This document shows, piece by piece, positions 19,737-29,406 of a DNA stretch of 64,000 nt. The stretch covers positions 102,754-166,753 of the forward strand of contig NZ_RJTN01000006.1 of NCBI RefSeq assembly GCF_005497185.1, written 5' to 3'. Source of the DNA: Pectobacterium polonicum (lineage in GTDB: Bacteria > Pseudomonadota > Gammaproteobacteria > Enterobacterales > Enterobacteriaceae). A program made the position numbers and the translations under genes. The notes under the pieces are model-generated. The model saw only the letters and a list, made by a program, of their open reading frames with translations, did no database searches and was not told where the DNA came from. Positions within the stretch are counted from its first letter, which is position 1. Every line of letters starts with the position of its first letter.

Positions 19737-20396
19737 TTAGGCGACTGTGCGCTTTTTACGCCATACTACAACAGCCATGCCGATCAGGCCGCTGACCAGT
19801 AAAATAATCGGCAGCAGGATCAGCGCGGTCATCACCTGATCCTCATAGCGTTTGACCAGCGGAATGTGGCTGAGCGCATAGCCGAGCGTGACAATCCCCC
19901 CGACCCACAGCAGCCCGCTGAGCCAGTTGAAAATTTGAAAACGCGTATTGTTTAACCCAGAAATCCCCGCCATTGTTGGCAGCAGCGTGCGAATGAAGGC
20001 TAAAAAACGGCCAACCAGCAGCGCCATCAGGCCGTGACGGTGGAATAGATGATGAGCACGCTGGTGATAATGCGCAGGGAGCTGTAACAGCCAGCCTTTT
20101 ACCAATCGGGTATCGCTCAGCCAGCGCCCTTGAAGATAGCTGAGCCAGCAGCCCAGACTGGCGGCGATGGTAAGCAGAATCATCGTGGGGAAAAAGCTCA
20201 TCACGCCTTTGGCAATCATGGCTCCGGTGAGCAGCAGCAGGCTATCACCGGGCAGAAAAGAGGCAGGTAGCAGGCCGTTCTCCAGAAACAGCGTCGTGAA
20301 CAGGATGCCGTAAATCACCCAAATGACGTGGGGATCGGCCAATGCACTAAAATCCTGCTGCCAGAGCGCCTGAATAATGTCGTGAACCACACTCAT
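19737..20396 (-). CDS. yghB: DedA-family inner-membrane protein YghB
   Basis: 219 residues, collinear with E. coli YghB. DedA/SNARE-associated domain with several membrane segments; '[14 protein letters not shown]' and '[20 protein letters not shown]' are the conserved DedA motifs with the essential Arg and acidic residues. The family supports envelope integrity, drug resistance and proton-motive-force homeostasis, with a flippase-like role for undecaprenyl phosphate proposed for some members. It lies in the same position next to metC as in E. coli. Confidence 0.94.
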   Translation of the reverse strand: MSVVHDIIQALWQQDFSALADPHVIWVIYGILFTTLFLENGLLPASFLPGDSLLLLTGAMIAKGVMSFFPTMILLTIAASLGCWLSYLQGRWLSDTRLVKGWLLQLPAHYHQRAHHLFHRHGLMALLVGRFLAFIRTLLPTMAGISGLNNTRFQIFNWLSGLLWVGGIVTLGYALSHIPLVKRYEDQVMTALILLPIILLVSGLIGMAVVVWRKKRTVA

Positions 20397-20726
20397 ATTA
20401 CTTCCCGCCAGTGACGATATTCACTATCTCTCAGGCTGCGGCGTGGAACGCTGGGTTACCTGAAATCTACTGTCTATCAAGCCCTAATGGGCAAAATGCC
20501 TTGCCGCATGATGAGAAGGCGGCAGGGCTTAATGCTTAATTTTGGTTAAGGTAACGCGGTTTTTGGTAAGCGTTGACTCATGATTATCATAACGCATTAC
20601 CCACCGCGCCGCAGGGGAAATCAAGATGCGGCGGTTTTATGGCCGTCACACTTTCTATATTTTATTTCCTGCCTAATTTCTTTTCCTGTCGTTTGGCAGC
20701 GGTGAGCTTGCTGATGCCTTGCCAGA
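20397..20726. other. Intergenic region between yghB and metC
   Basis: Holds two plus-strand hairpins: CCTTGCCGC / GCGGCAGGG (20499-20526) and ACCGC-GCCGCA / TGCGGC-GGT followed by TTTTAT (near 20600-20640). They may end transcripts running through from yghB or metC. The yghB promoter is near 20400-20470. No gene seen. Confidence 0.45.
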
Positions 20727-21917
20727 CTAAGCTTTCAGTCTGCTGAAACCGGCGGCCAGATCGTCGATCAGATCGTCACTGTCTTCAAGTCCAATATGTA
20801 ACCGAATAAGTGTGCCGGTAAAATCCACACCGCCAACAGGGCGGATGGCGGCCAGATCTTCCGGCTGATTCGCCAGAATCAGCGATTCAAAGCCGCCCCA
20901 GGAGTACGCCATGCTGAAGTGCTCAAAATGGTCCAGATAGTGCGCCAACGCTTCTTTGCTCAATTTCTCTTTCAGCACAAAAGAGAACAAGCCGTTGCAG
21001 CCCTTAAAGTCGCGTACGTAGAATTCATGCCCTTTGCACTCTGGTAAGGCAGGGTGGTTAACCACCGCAACTTCGGGTTGCTCCGCCAGCCACTTGGCAA
21101 TGCGGATGCTGCTTTCCTGATGCTGTTTGAGTCTAACGCCCAATGTGCGCAAGCCACGGCTGGCGACATAGGCGGTATCGGCATCGACCATTTGTCCCAT
21201 CAGGTAGGAGTGTTCACGCAGTTGCGCCCAGCAGCGTTCGTTAGCGACCGCCGTGCCTATCATGGCATCGGAATGGCCGACGATATATTTGGTCGCGGAC
21301 TGAATGGAGATATCAATATCAAAGTCGAATGCCCTGAATAAAATGCCTGCTGCCCAGGTGTTATCAATCATGACAATAATGTCGGGATTGATGCGGCGCA
21401 CGGCTTGTACGATGGCGGGTACATCGTGTACTTCCATCGTGATGGAGCCGGGCGATTCGAGAAAGACGACTTTGGTATTAGGCTGGATCAGTTCGGCAAT
21501 ACCGGCACCGATAAGTGGATCGAAATAGGTGGTGCTGACGTTCAGCTTGCTGAGGACTTTATTACAGAAATCCTGCGTGGGTTCATAGGCTGAACTGGTC
21601 ACCAGCACATGATCGCCTGCTGAGACGAAAGAGAGAATCGCGTTAGAGATAGCCGCTGCACCGCACGGGTACAACACACAGCCTGCGCCGCCTTCCAGTT
21701 CCACCATCGCTTCCTGAAGCGAGAAATGGGTCAGCGTGCCACGGCGGCCATAGAACAGCGCACCCTTAGCGCGGTTAATCGTGGCGTGTTTTTTGTCCTG
21801 TACGGTATCGAATACCAAAGAGGACGCACGCTGAATAACGGGGTTGACGGAGCCGTGGGTGAATTTCTTGCTGCGTCCTGCGGCGACTAATGCTGTTGCC
21901 GTTTTTTTGCTTGTCAT
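20727..21917 (-). CDS. metC: Cystathionine beta-lyase
   Basis: 396 residues from the ATG at 21917; an in-frame GTG at 21929 is an alternative but AGGTGA fits the ATG. PLP enzyme that splits cystathionine into homocysteine, pyruvate and ammonia in methionine synthesis. '[19 protein letters not shown]' carries the Schiff-base lysine. '[13 protein letters not shown]' and '[13 protein letters not shown]' are the PLP-phosphate and substrate regions. Collinear with E. coli MetC. In E. coli exbBD lie directly upstream and divergent; here ~6 kb of other genes intervene. Confidence 0.96.
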   Translation of the reverse strand: MTSKKTATALVAAGRSKKFTHGSVNPVIQRASSLVFDTVQDKKHATINRAKGALFYGRRGTLTHFSLQEAMVELEGGAGCVLYPCGAAAISNAILSFVSAGDHVLVTSSAYEPTQDFCNKVLSKLNVSTTYFDPLIGAGIAELIQPNTKVVFLESPGSITMEVHDVPAIVQAVRRINPDIIVMIDNTWAAGILFRAFDFDIDISIQSATKYIVGHSDAMIGTAVANERCWAQLREHSYLMGQMVDADTAYVASRGLRTLGVRLKQHQESSIRIAKWLAEQPEVAVVNHPALPECKGHEFYVRDFKGCNGLFSFVLKEKLSKEALAHYLDHFEHFSMAYSWGGFESLILANQPEDLAAIRPVGGVDFTGTLIRLHIGLEDSDDLIDDLAAGFSRLKA

Positions 21918-21929
21918 AACCACTATCAC

Positions 21930-22253
21930 CTTTTCTGTTCAGTTCTGCCGGATGACTCACTACGCCGACTATTCCCGACAGTGAACGGTGGGGAATCGCG
22001 GGGGCATGATTGGATTTATAAGCGCTCGATTGATGAGGTCTACGTTATCACGGCTTGGGCAGCGTGTGGGCGGGTTTTGCTATTGTTGAAAATATTTCTC
22101 TTTTGGAATTAAGCAGGGAAAGCCTGATGGATATGCGTTCAGAAGGTTGGAGATGTGAGTTGCTTTTATGCGCGGTAAATATCGGGAATGCCCCGCAAGC
22201 ACCGTGACTAAACCGGGCTTCCGGGGCCGATTACTCCATTACACGTTTTCGGT
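21930..22253. other. Intergenic region upstream of metC
   Basis: Contains the metC promoter region and the 3' flank of the carotenoid-oxygenase gene. A half-matching MetJ-like box (AGACCTCA, minus strand near 22035) is too weak to call. This is the left edge of the insertion relative to the E. coli metC-exbB order. I see no repeat or integrase at the junction. Confidence 0.4.
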
Positions 22254-23705
22254 TTATTTCCCTGACCAGTTGCCGTGCAGGGACATCCGTAGACGGAAAG
22301 GGACTTTTACTCTTGCGACCGGCCCTTGAGTCCATTGAGCGGTATCGAGGATGATCAAATCCGATGTGCGTTTTCTCAGGTCGTTCATGATGCAGACGAC
22401 CCATCCGTCGCCTTCCGCCGCCTGTGCATGGCGCGGAATGAAGATCGGTTCCTGAAAACATTGCGCATCGCCCGGATACCACATTTCATTTTCCCCTGTG
22501 GCCACATTGATGCGGGCCAACTGGTTGAAAAACTGGAATGGTGGAGCCCCGAGCGTCGTGGTATCAAACGGCAACTGCGGATCGTAAGCCAGCGTGAAAC
22601 CGTAATGATAAGGTTTGCCGCTGTAGCGCTCATCGCATCGTGGAAATTCGCATGGGAAAGGTGTGCGGGTCAGCAATTGCGGAGTGACAGTCGTATCGTC
22701 TGCGTTTAGATCAAAGGTCCAGCGCATCAGCGCCGCTTTCAGCGCTTCCGGCGGCGGGACATAACCGCCTTCCTCTGGGAAAAAGTAGAAGACGTTACCG
22801 TTGGTTACGGGCATATCGACGAAAATTTTGCTGCCGTCTTCATAAGCGTTAAGCGTATGCCCCTGAAAGCCGTTTGCCGGGCCGTAAAACCAGCGTACAT
22901 CATCGGCGGAACCGTCCCGCGGCACGATACCGAACAGCTGCGGCAGGTCCGGCTGCCATTGGAAGTGTTGGCCGCCGCTTTTCATGCGATCAAGATCGGC
23001 AGTCAGCGGAATGATGGGGAAAACGACGTAATTCTGCGTGACGGCAAAGTCGTGGATCATGGCAGCATAGGGAGCCTGAAACCAGATCTCTCGCACCAGT
23101 TTGCCTTCGGCACTGATTTCAAAATAGGCAATATCAGGCGTTGCTTCGCCTTTTGCTTCATAGGCGAAGCAAAGCAGAGCGCCTGTATCCGGGTCCACTT
23201 TCGGGTGGGCAGTGAAGGTTGCCGACGTGATTTGCCCGTGAAAATCCCATTCACCCAGCGTTTCCAGCGTCTCCAGATCCATTGCCCACGGTAAGGCATC
23301 TTCCTTCATTGCCAGCAGGACGCCATTATGTTCGATCACCGTCGTGTTGGCGGTGGTGTTGTTGTCGGCTGCCAGCGGATCGTTGGTATAAACGTTACGG
23401 TAAGTACCGTTTAAGGAGCGATGCTCACGTCGCTGTGCTTTGAGGCGTTCGGTTTCAACATAGCGCCGTTGCAGGCTGACTCTGCCATTCTCAAAGCGGA
23501 AAGCACTGACGATACCGTCGCCGTTGAAGAAAATATCTTTGCCCAGCATCGGCGGGTAGTGAGGATCGGGGGCGACCTGATAAAAGGTGCCTTTGATCGC
23601 TTCCGGAAGCGTCCCTTCGACTTCGAGATCGACGACGCTGACTTCAACACGACTGGGTTGATAAAGTCCGGTGAATTCGGGGATGTTTGGGAATTGCAGG
23701 CTCAT
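22254..23705 (-). CDS. Carotenoid-oxygenase-family dioxygenase (lignostilbene / isoeugenol cleavage type)
   Basis: 483 residues from the ATG at 23705 (GGAGAG ribosome site). Seven-bladed propeller family RPE65/NOV1. The four iron-ligand histidines appear in 'TFTAHPKVD', 'MIHDFAVT', 'FQGHTLNAYED' and the C-terminal 'RMSLHGNW'. 'GTFYQVAPDPHYPP' and 'FFNGDGIVSAFRFENG' are typical of the bacterial lignostilbene/isoeugenol group rather than plant carotenoid enzymes. It probably cleaves a C=C bond of a phenylpropanoid or stilbene to aldehydes with O2. A TetR-type gene is divergent and a TRAP carboxylate transporter lies nearby, which fits use of plant aromatics (inference). Confidence 0.85.
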   Translation of the reverse strand: MSLQFPNIPEFTGLYQPSRVEVSVVDLEVEGTLPEAIKGTFYQVAPDPHYPPMLGKDIFFNGDGIVSAFRFENGRVSLQRRYVETERLKAQRREHRSLNGTYRNVYTNDPLAADNNTTANTTVIEHNGVLLAMKEDALPWAMDLETLETLGEWDFHGQITSATFTAHPKVDPDTGALLCFAYEAKGEATPDIAYFEISAEGKLVREIWFQAPYAAMIHDFAVTQNYVVFPIIPLTADLDRMKSGGQHFQWQPDLPQLFGIVPRDGSADDVRWFYGPANGFQGHTLNAYEDGSKIFVDMPVTNGNVFYFFPEEGGYVPPPEALKAALMRWTFDLNADDTTVTPQLLTRTPFPCEFPRCDERYSGKPYHYGFTLAYDPQLPFDTTTLGAPPFQFFNQLARINVATGENEMWYPGDAQCFQEPIFIPRHAQAAEGDGWVVCIMNDLRKRTSDLIILDTAQWTQGPVARVKVPFRLRMSLHGNWSGK

Positions 23706-23880
23706 ACAGGTGCTCTCCATTATTATGGTTTGTCTAAGAATCAGTACCTCGCCTGCGCCAGAATCGTTGAGTTCGGTGCGGGCGATACAGCGTGTAATAC
23801 CTTTCATCGTGCAGTCTGTAGAAAAGCGATGCGATGAATCGCTGTTCCGAGAAGGTGGTATCTCATAATTCAATAACTGA

Positions 23881-23941
23881 ACGATGTAGTACAATTAATC
23901 ATGGTCTGGACCAAAGATCAATATTTCCTGTACTATATCGT
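23881..23941. promoter_or_regulatory. Candidate operator region between dioxygenase and TetR regulator
   Basis: Two 12-bp arms, ACGATGTAGTAC (23881-23892) and GTACTATATCGT (23930-23941), are inverted with 11 of 12 matches, 37 bp apart. Between them is a palindrome TGGTC-TG-GACCA (23902-23913). They lie in the divergent promoter region and are good candidates for TetR binding. Confidence 0.55.
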
Positions 23942-23968
23942 TCACAAAAAATGCGGAAGAGTAGAAAC

Positions 23969-24577
23969 ATGCGTAAAAAAACAGAAGCTAGGCGTTTGCA
24001 ATTCGTGATGGCGGCTGGAAAATTATTTCTGGATCATGGGTTTGCTGCGGTGACGATGGAATCTATTGCGGCGGAGGCGACCAGCTCTAAAGTGACGCTG
24101 TATAACTACTTTTCCTCCAAAGAAGCGCTGTTTGAAGCCTATATTCTCGAAGCGGGCAAGGGAATGGTGGAGCGACTGCTGGATTCGTCGACGAAGGGTC
24201 AGACGCGTGACGAAACGCTGCATCACCTGGGACGATCCTACCTGGAACTGGTGACGAAACCCGATATTGTGGCGTTAAACCGTCTGACGATCGGCGAAGC
24301 CGGGCGTTTCCCTGAATTATCGCGCCTGTTTTATGCGCTGGGTCCAAAGAGAACACTTTCCAGTATTGACGAAGTCATGAGCCAACTGATGGAAAAAGGA
24401 TGGATACGTCAGGCTGAAGTACGTAAGGTCTCCCTGCACTTTAAAGCGCTGTGTGAGGCGGAAATGGTGGAAAGGATATTGTGGGGTCTCGAACCGGTTG
24501 AGGTTGAACCTGACGCGCTGGAAGCCGCTGCGCTATCTGGCGTGGAAGCATTTATTCAGCTGTATGGTAAGGAATAG
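23969..24577 (+). CDS. TetR-family transcriptional regulator
   Basis: 202 residues from the ATG at 23969 (GGAAGAG upstream); ATG 23951 is an alternative. N-terminal HTH: 'DHGFAAVTMESIAAEATSSK' then 'VTLYNYFSSKEALFEAYI' (residues ~20-58), standard TetR. The C-terminal half with 'LVTKPDIVALNRLTIGEAGRFPELSRLF' matches the AefR/TetR_C_7 group, often linked to aromatic or efflux genes. Divergent from the dioxygenase gene, which is its most likely target. Confidence 0.87.
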   Translation: MRKKTEARRLQFVMAAGKLFLDHGFAAVTMESIAAEATSSKVTLYNYFSSKEALFEAYILEAGKGMVERLLDSSTKGQTRDETLHHLGRSYLELVTKPDIVALNRLTIGEAGRFPELSRLFYALGPKRTLSSIDEVMSQLMEKGWIRQAEVRKVSLHFKALCEAEMVERILWGLEPVEVEPDALEAAALSGVEAFIQLYGKE

Positions 24578-24588
24578 GATAAGGGAGG

Positions 24589-24621
24589 CACCATAGAATT
24601 GCCGGAATCCTATGGTGTTTA
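24589..24621 (+). terminator. Terminator after tetR-type gene
   Basis: Stem CACCATAG / CTATGGTG with a 13-nt loop followed by TTTATT. A second perfect stem CCCCCGTCT / AGACGAGGGGG with an AAC loop lies just beyond (24634-24657), lacking a T tract. Confidence 0.55.
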
Positions 24622-24715
24622 TTGCCTGTCGTTTCCCCCGTCTAACAGACGAGGGGGGTTACACAACGCATTGATCGCAAACCTATATTTACGGATTAAT
24701 GATCATCACTGAGCG

Positions 24716-26008
24716 TTAACCCGTATGAACGCCAAAGAATTTGGGCAGCCAGAGTGAGATGGCCGGAATATAGGTGACCAGCATCAGCACAAAGAAAAGT
24801 CCGCAGTAGAAGGGCAGCATCGCTTTAACGACCTGCTCTATCTTCTGCTTACTCACCGCACTGGCGACGAAAAGTACCGACCCTACTGGCGGTGTGATCA
24901 GGCCGATCCCGAGGTTCACCAGCATGATCATACCGAAATGCACCGGATCGATACCGAGCGATTGGGCCACAGGCAGCAGAACGGGCGTCAGGATCAGGAT
25001 CAGCGGTGCCATGTCCATCAGCGTACCGACCAGCAGCAGCATGATGTTAATCCACATCAGGATGACGTACTTGTTATCCGAAATGGAAGTGAAAAACTCG
25101 GTAATGCGTGCGGGTAACTGCATATAGGTCATGATGGCACCGAATGCGGCAGCGAAACCGATCAGGATCATGACGATCGTGACGGTTTTTACCGTGCGGT
25201 ACATCAGCTTGGGCAGTTCTGACCACTTATAATCTTTATAGATAAACATGGTCACGAAAAAGGACCACAGGCAGGCGATGGCCGCAGACTCGGTTGCGGT
25301 AAAAATGCCGGACAGAATTCCCCCCATGATGATGACAACGGTCATCAATCCCCACAGGGTATCGACAAAGATTTTCAGCGCCTGACGGAACGGTACGCGT
25401 TCGCCTTTCGGGTAGCCTCGTCGATGTGCGAAACCGACGCACATCACCATCAGGGTGAGGCTGAGCAGCAGACCGGGCAAGATTCCCGCGATGAACAGCG
25501 AGGCAATCGAAACCGTGCCGCCGGTTGCCAGCGAGTAGATGACAGAGTTGTGGCTCGGTGGTGTCAGAATCGCCTGTACGGAACCGCTGGCAGTGACGGC
25601 GGCAGAGAAGTCGCGTGGGTAGCCCTTCTTCTCCATTTCTGGGATCATCACTGAACCGATTGATGCCGTGTCTGCCACCGAAGAGCCGGATATTGCACCG
25701 AAAAATGTCGATGCGACGATGTTAACGAGTGATAAGCCGCCGCGAATAAAGCCGACAAAAATATACGCGAAGCTGACCAGCCTGCGGGCGATGCCGCCTT
25801 CGGCCATAATGGCTCCAGCCAGAATAAAGAAGGGGATTGCTAATAGCGAAAATTTGTTCACGCCGTTGGTAATCTGAATCATGACTGCCTCAAGCGGCAG
25901 ATCGATCCAGAAAGCGCCAACAATCGCGCTCAACCCTACCGCGTAAGCGACAGGAACGCCGACCGCCAGCAGCACGGCCAGCGTGGCAACAAGAATAAAT
26001 GCATCCAT
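24716..26008 (-). CDS. TRAP transporter, large permease subunit (DctM)
   Basis: 430 residues, 12 or so hydrophobic segments. 'IPFFILAGAIMAEGGIARRL', 'GAISGSSVADTASIGSVMIP' and 'GLITPPVGSVLFVASAVS' are the classical DctM motifs, the second and third forming the substrate/sodium site. It imports an organic acid using a sodium gradient together with DctQ and DctP. Last gene of the dctPQM operon, 15 bp after dctQ. Confidence 0.93.
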   Translation of the reverse strand: MDAFILVATLAVLLAVGVPVAYAVGLSAIVGAFWIDLPLEAVMIQITNGVNKFSLLAIPFFILAGAIMAEGGIARRLVSFAYIFVGFIRGGLSLVNIVASTFFGAISGSSVADTASIGSVMIPEMEKKGYPRDFSAAVTASGSVQAILTPPSHNSVIYSLATGGTVSIASLFIAGILPGLLLSLTLMVMCVGFAHRRGYPKGERVPFRQALKIFVDTLWGLMTVVIIMGGILSGIFTATESAAIACLWSFFVTMFIYKDYKWSELPKLMYRTVKTVTIVMILIGFAAAFGAIMTYMQLPARITEFFTSISDNKYVILMWINIMLLLVGTLMDMAPLILILTPVLLPVAQSLGIDPVHFGMIMLVNLGIGLITPPVGSVLFVASAVSKQKIEQVVKAMLPFYCGLFFVLMLVTYIPAISLWLPKFFGVHTG

Positions 26009-26023
26009 GGTATTGGCTCCGAA

Positions 26024-26530
26024 TTAAGAACTGCCAAGCATGACCACAGGGCGTTTATCCTGCGGGCCGAAAAACATTTTTTCGATGATGAAGAGCACGG
26101 TGATGAACGAGCCGATAGGCAGCGGCAAATAACTTTCACCCGCGGTTAATAATGGAAATTCTGCGACGGGCTGTTCCCATAATTCCATACAAAGCACGGT
26201 GCTGTAATAGAGAATAAACAGGCTAATTAAGAGCATCAGGAGATTCGACAGGTGAACGCAAATCTTCTTACCGGATTCTGGCAATCTGTCGGTAAACATG
26301 CTGACGGCAATATGTGAGCTAGAACGGTAACTGACGGCTGCACCGACAAAAGTAAACGTCACCATACAAATAATCGAAATGGGTTCTGGCCAGGATAATG
26401 CTGAATTTAAAACATAACGTGCGAATATGCCGATAGGAATTATTAGCGTCATAATTAATAACGCCAGACCAGAAACCCACATGGCAATACGATAAAGTAC
26501 ATCCATAGTTGAGAGATAAGACTGTGCCAT
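26024..26530 (-). CDS. TRAP transporter, small permease subunit (DctQ)
   Basis: 168 residues from the ATG at 26530 (AGGTGA ribosome site). Four membrane segments; 'IGIFARYVLNSALSWPEPIS' is the DctQ signature (family pattern F-x-R-Y-V-x-N-x3-W-x-E). It forms the inner-membrane complex with DctM. A longer frame to 26578 has no ribosome site. Confidence 0.9.
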   Translation of the reverse strand: MAQSYLSTMDVLYRIAMWVSGLALLIMTLIIPIGIFARYVLNSALSWPEPISIICMVTFTFVGAAVSYRSSSHIAVSMFTDRLPESGKKICVHLSNLLMLLISLFILYYSTVLCMELWEQPVAEFPLLTAGESYLPLPIGSFITVLFIIEKMFFGPQDKRPVVMLGSS

Positions 26531-26747
26531 TGTGTCACCTATATTCACTCCGCTGAGTGATAAGCGAAGGGGAATCAATCTTGCTGATTGTTAATATCAG
26601 GCCATTAATGGTGGCGGATAAATATTATGAAGCTGCTGACAAATCCGTAGCGCGGTGATAATGGATAGCGCTTCCATTATCACCGTTTTCATTTCGCAAG
26701 TCGGTTCGTCAATAGTCTGCTATTTATCTGCTGGAATGTGGTCTTGA

Positions 26748-27725
26748 TTATTGGGTGTCGGCGACGGCTTTAATCAGATCCTGGTATTTGGCACCAAACT
26801 GATCGCGTACAGGCTGCGTGGCTTTGAAATAGTACTCGGTATCAATGTCATGGAATTGAACGCCCCCGGCCTTCATTTTATCCAGAGATTGCTGAGTATA
26901 TTCATTCCACAGCACGCGCTGTTCCTGCTGCGCTTCTTTCGCCAGCTTCAGGATAAGATCCTGATCTTCTTTGGAAAGCTTGTCCCATTTTGTTTTGGAG
27001 TACAGGAAAAGCTCAGGAATAATAAAGTGGCGGCTCCAGGTGAAATTCTTGGCAACAGGCATGTAGTTATGCGCAACATAGGTTGGCGGATTATTCTCGG
27101 TGCCGTCAATCACGCCGGTTTGCATACCGCTGAAGACTTCACTGGTGCCCATGGCGATGGCGTTGGCGCCCATGGCTTTCAGCGTTGCGAGAGCGACCTG
27201 ACTGGTTTGAACGCGAATCTTCATACCTTTGAGGTCTTCTGGTTTTGCCACCGGCTGCTTGGTGATTAAATTACGCGTTCCCGCGTCCATCCAACCTAGG
27301 AAAACCAATTTTGATTTACTGCTCTGGGTAATCTTGTCACCAATTTCCTGCCCGATTTTTCCATCCAGGACTTTATGCAGATGATCTTCATCACGGAAAA
27401 TATAGGGCAGCGTAAAGACTTCTATTTCCGGCAAAATAGCGGCAACGGGCGTCATTGATACACGAATAATATCAATTGCACCGAGCTGCGCCTGCTCAAT
27501 CATTTGTTTTTCATCACCTAATACGCCGCCAGGGAAGGTTTTAATTTCCAGTCTGCCATTTGTGGCAGCTTTTAATTTTTCTCCCATTTTCTGTACGGCG
27601 ACGACATTCGGGTATCCTTCAGGGTGAACATCGGAGGCTTTAATTTGTTGCGCCTGAATCGCTTGGCTCATCAGGAGTACAGTAGAACTCAGACAAACGC
27701 CGATCAATGTTTTCGACAGCTTCAT
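26748..27725 (-). CDS. TRAP transporter periplasmic substrate-binding protein (DctP)
   Basis: 325 residues with signal peptide ('LSSTVLLMSQAIQA|QQ'). DctP fold: 'LEIKTFPGGVLGDEKQMIEQ', 'GWMDAGTRNLITKQP' and 'GMKIRVQTSQVALATLKAMG' including the conserved Arg that binds the ligand carboxylate. 'GVIDGTENNPPTY' is also typical. It captures a carboxylate in the periplasm. The ligand is unknown; sugar acids and aromatic acids are the common ones. 217 bp separates it from dctQ. Confidence 0.92.
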   Translation of the reverse strand: MKLSKTLIGVCLSSTVLLMSQAIQAQQIKASDVHPEGYPNVVAVQKMGEKLKAATNGRLEIKTFPGGVLGDEKQMIEQAQLGAIDIIRVSMTPVAAILPEIEVFTLPYIFRDEDHLHKVLDGKIGQEIGDKITQSSKSKLVFLGWMDAGTRNLITKQPVAKPEDLKGMKIRVQTSQVALATLKAMGANAIAMGTSEVFSGMQTGVIDGTENNPPTYVAHNYMPVAKNFTWSRHFIIPELFLYSKTKWDKLSKEDQDLILKLAKEAQQEQRVLWNEYTQQSLDKMKAGGVQFHDIDTEYYFKATQPVRDQFGAKYQDLIKAVADTQ

Positions 27726-28277
27726 TGAATTATCTCCAGAGGTAGGGTGACATTATCGATAATCAAATGGTGATTGAAAAAATAAACCCATGAAAAAATA
27801 GAATAACTTATGGTGGTACAGTGGTGAGACGACGGCATCCTTGTATGGGATATTATCGTGGTGCGCGTCGGTATTCTCTATGAGTTAAGCTAACCTATTA
27901 TACAACTTCGTAGAATGACTCGTGTCACAAAAGAAAAAGCTAATATGAAATGCTGTTTTATCGGGGTTTTATTCCTTTTTTCTCACTCTGAATATGCGTA
28001 ACATAGTGTTTTTATTTATCTTATTGTGTATTTGTGTTTCTATTCATTTCATTTAACTTATCGCCAGCCACCATGAAATGGTGTGATAACTTAATGTCGA
28101 TCACAAAAACCTAACGGTACGACGCTGCGTTTTAGGCGAGTGTCTGTGGTTCTCTCCTGTCAGATAGATTCCTGAATACGATTCTTGATGGTTTTTATGC
28201 ATTTCCCGTCGATATACAGGTAATACCCCCAAAAACCCTGTCAGAACGCAAGAAAAAGTGTGTTATCTGACGTAAAT
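27726..28277. other. Intergenic region between dctP and exbB
   Basis: AT-rich, holds the divergent dctP promoter region. I see no gene. A TGTGA...TCACA pair near 28080-28104 has the wrong spacing for CRP. This is the right edge of the metC-exbB insertion. Confidence 0.4.
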
Positions 28278-28296
28278 AATAATGAGAACGACTATC
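28278..28296 (+). promoter_or_regulatory. Fur box upstream of exbB
   Basis: AATAATGAGAACGACTATC matches 14 of 19 positions of the Fur consensus GATAATGATAATCATTATC and lies ~100 bp before the exbB start, as expected for an iron-repressed exbBD operon. Confidence 0.7.
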
Positions 28297-28398
28297 AATT
28301 CGTTCAGGGTTTGGTATCATTTCAGGCTGCGTTATTGCGGCATTCATACCTGCGGGTATGTGCGCGTTATTGTACAGAACGAATGGTGGAGGCACAGC

Positions 28399-29403
28399 GT
28401 GAAGACGGCTGTCAGTAATACAACTCAACAGGTGTTATCAACCTGGCAAAAAAAACGTGGTGCGTTCAGCGCATTTTCCCGTAGCGTGCTGGTTATCCTG
28501 CTGTGTACGGCGGGACTAAGTGGAAATGCGTTTGCAGCGCCGGCAACGACGCCGTTATCGACAGAGAATGCAGCGCCAGCCGCTCAGCCTGCTGCTGCAC
28601 CCACTTCTGCCCCCGTGACAACCGATGCACCAGCATCCGCGCTCACGCTTCCGGCCAGTGCAGCGCCAGGTACGAATAACCTGATGAAGACTGATTTGTC
28701 CGTCTGGGGCATGTATCAGCATGCTGATGCCGTGGTGAAAACGGTGATGATCGGCTTGCTGTTGGCTTCTGTGATTACCTGGGCGATTTTCTTCAGTAAA
28801 AGCGTTGAAATGTCTGGCGCGAAACGTCGCCTGCGCCGTGAGTATCTGGCCTTGGAACAGGCGAAAACGCTGGACGATGCGCTGGAAACGGCGGAAGCGT
28901 TCAAGCCGGGCAGCGTAGCGCAGCAACTATTGGTGGATGCGCAGAACGAACTGGAACTCTCTGCACGTTCGGATGACAACAACGGGATTAAAGAGCGCAC
29001 CGCGTTTCGTCTGGAGCGTCGCGTCGCGGCGACCGGGCGTCACATGGGGCGTGGCAATGGCTATCTGGCAACGGTCGGTGCGGTTGCGCCGTTCGTAGGG
29101 CTGTTTGGTACAGTATGGGGCATCATGAACAGCTTCATCGGTATTGCACAGACGCAAACTACTAACCTGGCGGTGGTTGCACCTGGGATTGCAGAAGCTC
29201 TGCTGGCGACGGCGATTGGTCTGGTTGCTGCGATTCCTGCGGTGGTTATCTACAACGTCTTCGCACGTTCGATTGCTGGTTACAAAGCGACGGTTGGCGA
29301 TGTGGCGGCGCAAGTGTTGCTGTTGCAAAGCCGCGATCTTGACGTTGCCGCCAGCAACGATAACCGGGCGTCTTCAGCAGCGCATAAACTGCGGGTGGGT
29401 TAA
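28399..29403 (+). CDS. exbB: TonB-system energiser ExbB
   Basis: 334 residues from the GTG at 28399, chosen because GGAGG precedes it; the upstream extension is not protein-like. Signal-like hydrophobic N-terminus ('LVILLCTAGLSGNAFA'), then an Ala/Pro/Thr-rich linker, then the MotA/TolQ/ExbB proton-channel domain with three membrane helices: 'VVKTVMIGLLLASVITWAIF', 'NGYLATVGAVAPFVGLFGTV' and 'EALLATAIGLVAAIPAVVIY'. It powers TonB with ExbD. The N-terminal extension is longer than in E. coli ExbB (244 residues), as in ExbB of several other proteobacteria. Confidence 0.94.
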   Translation: MKTAVSNTTQQVLSTWQKKRGAFSAFSRSVLVILLCTAGLSGNAFAAPATTPLSTENAAPAAQPAAAPTSAPVTTDAPASALTLPASAAPGTNNLMKTDLSVWGMYQHADAVVKTVMIGLLLASVITWAIFFSKSVEMSGAKRRLRREYLALEQAKTLDDALETAEAFKPGSVAQQLLVDAQNELELSARSDDNNGIKERTAFRLERRVAATGRHMGRGNGYLATVGAVAPFVGLFGTVWGIMNSFIGIAQTQTTNLAVVAPGIAEALLATAIGLVAAIPAVVIYNVFARSIAGYKATVGDVAAQVLLLQSRDLDVAASNDNRASSAAHKLRVG

Positions 29404-29406
29404 GTC

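Noticed and set aside
22020..22045. MetJ box upstream of metC
   Set aside because: Only a partial AGACCTCA match and no tandem second box visible.
28080..28104. TGTGA...TCACA pair as a CRP site
   Set aside because: The half-sites are separated by 14 bases instead of 6.
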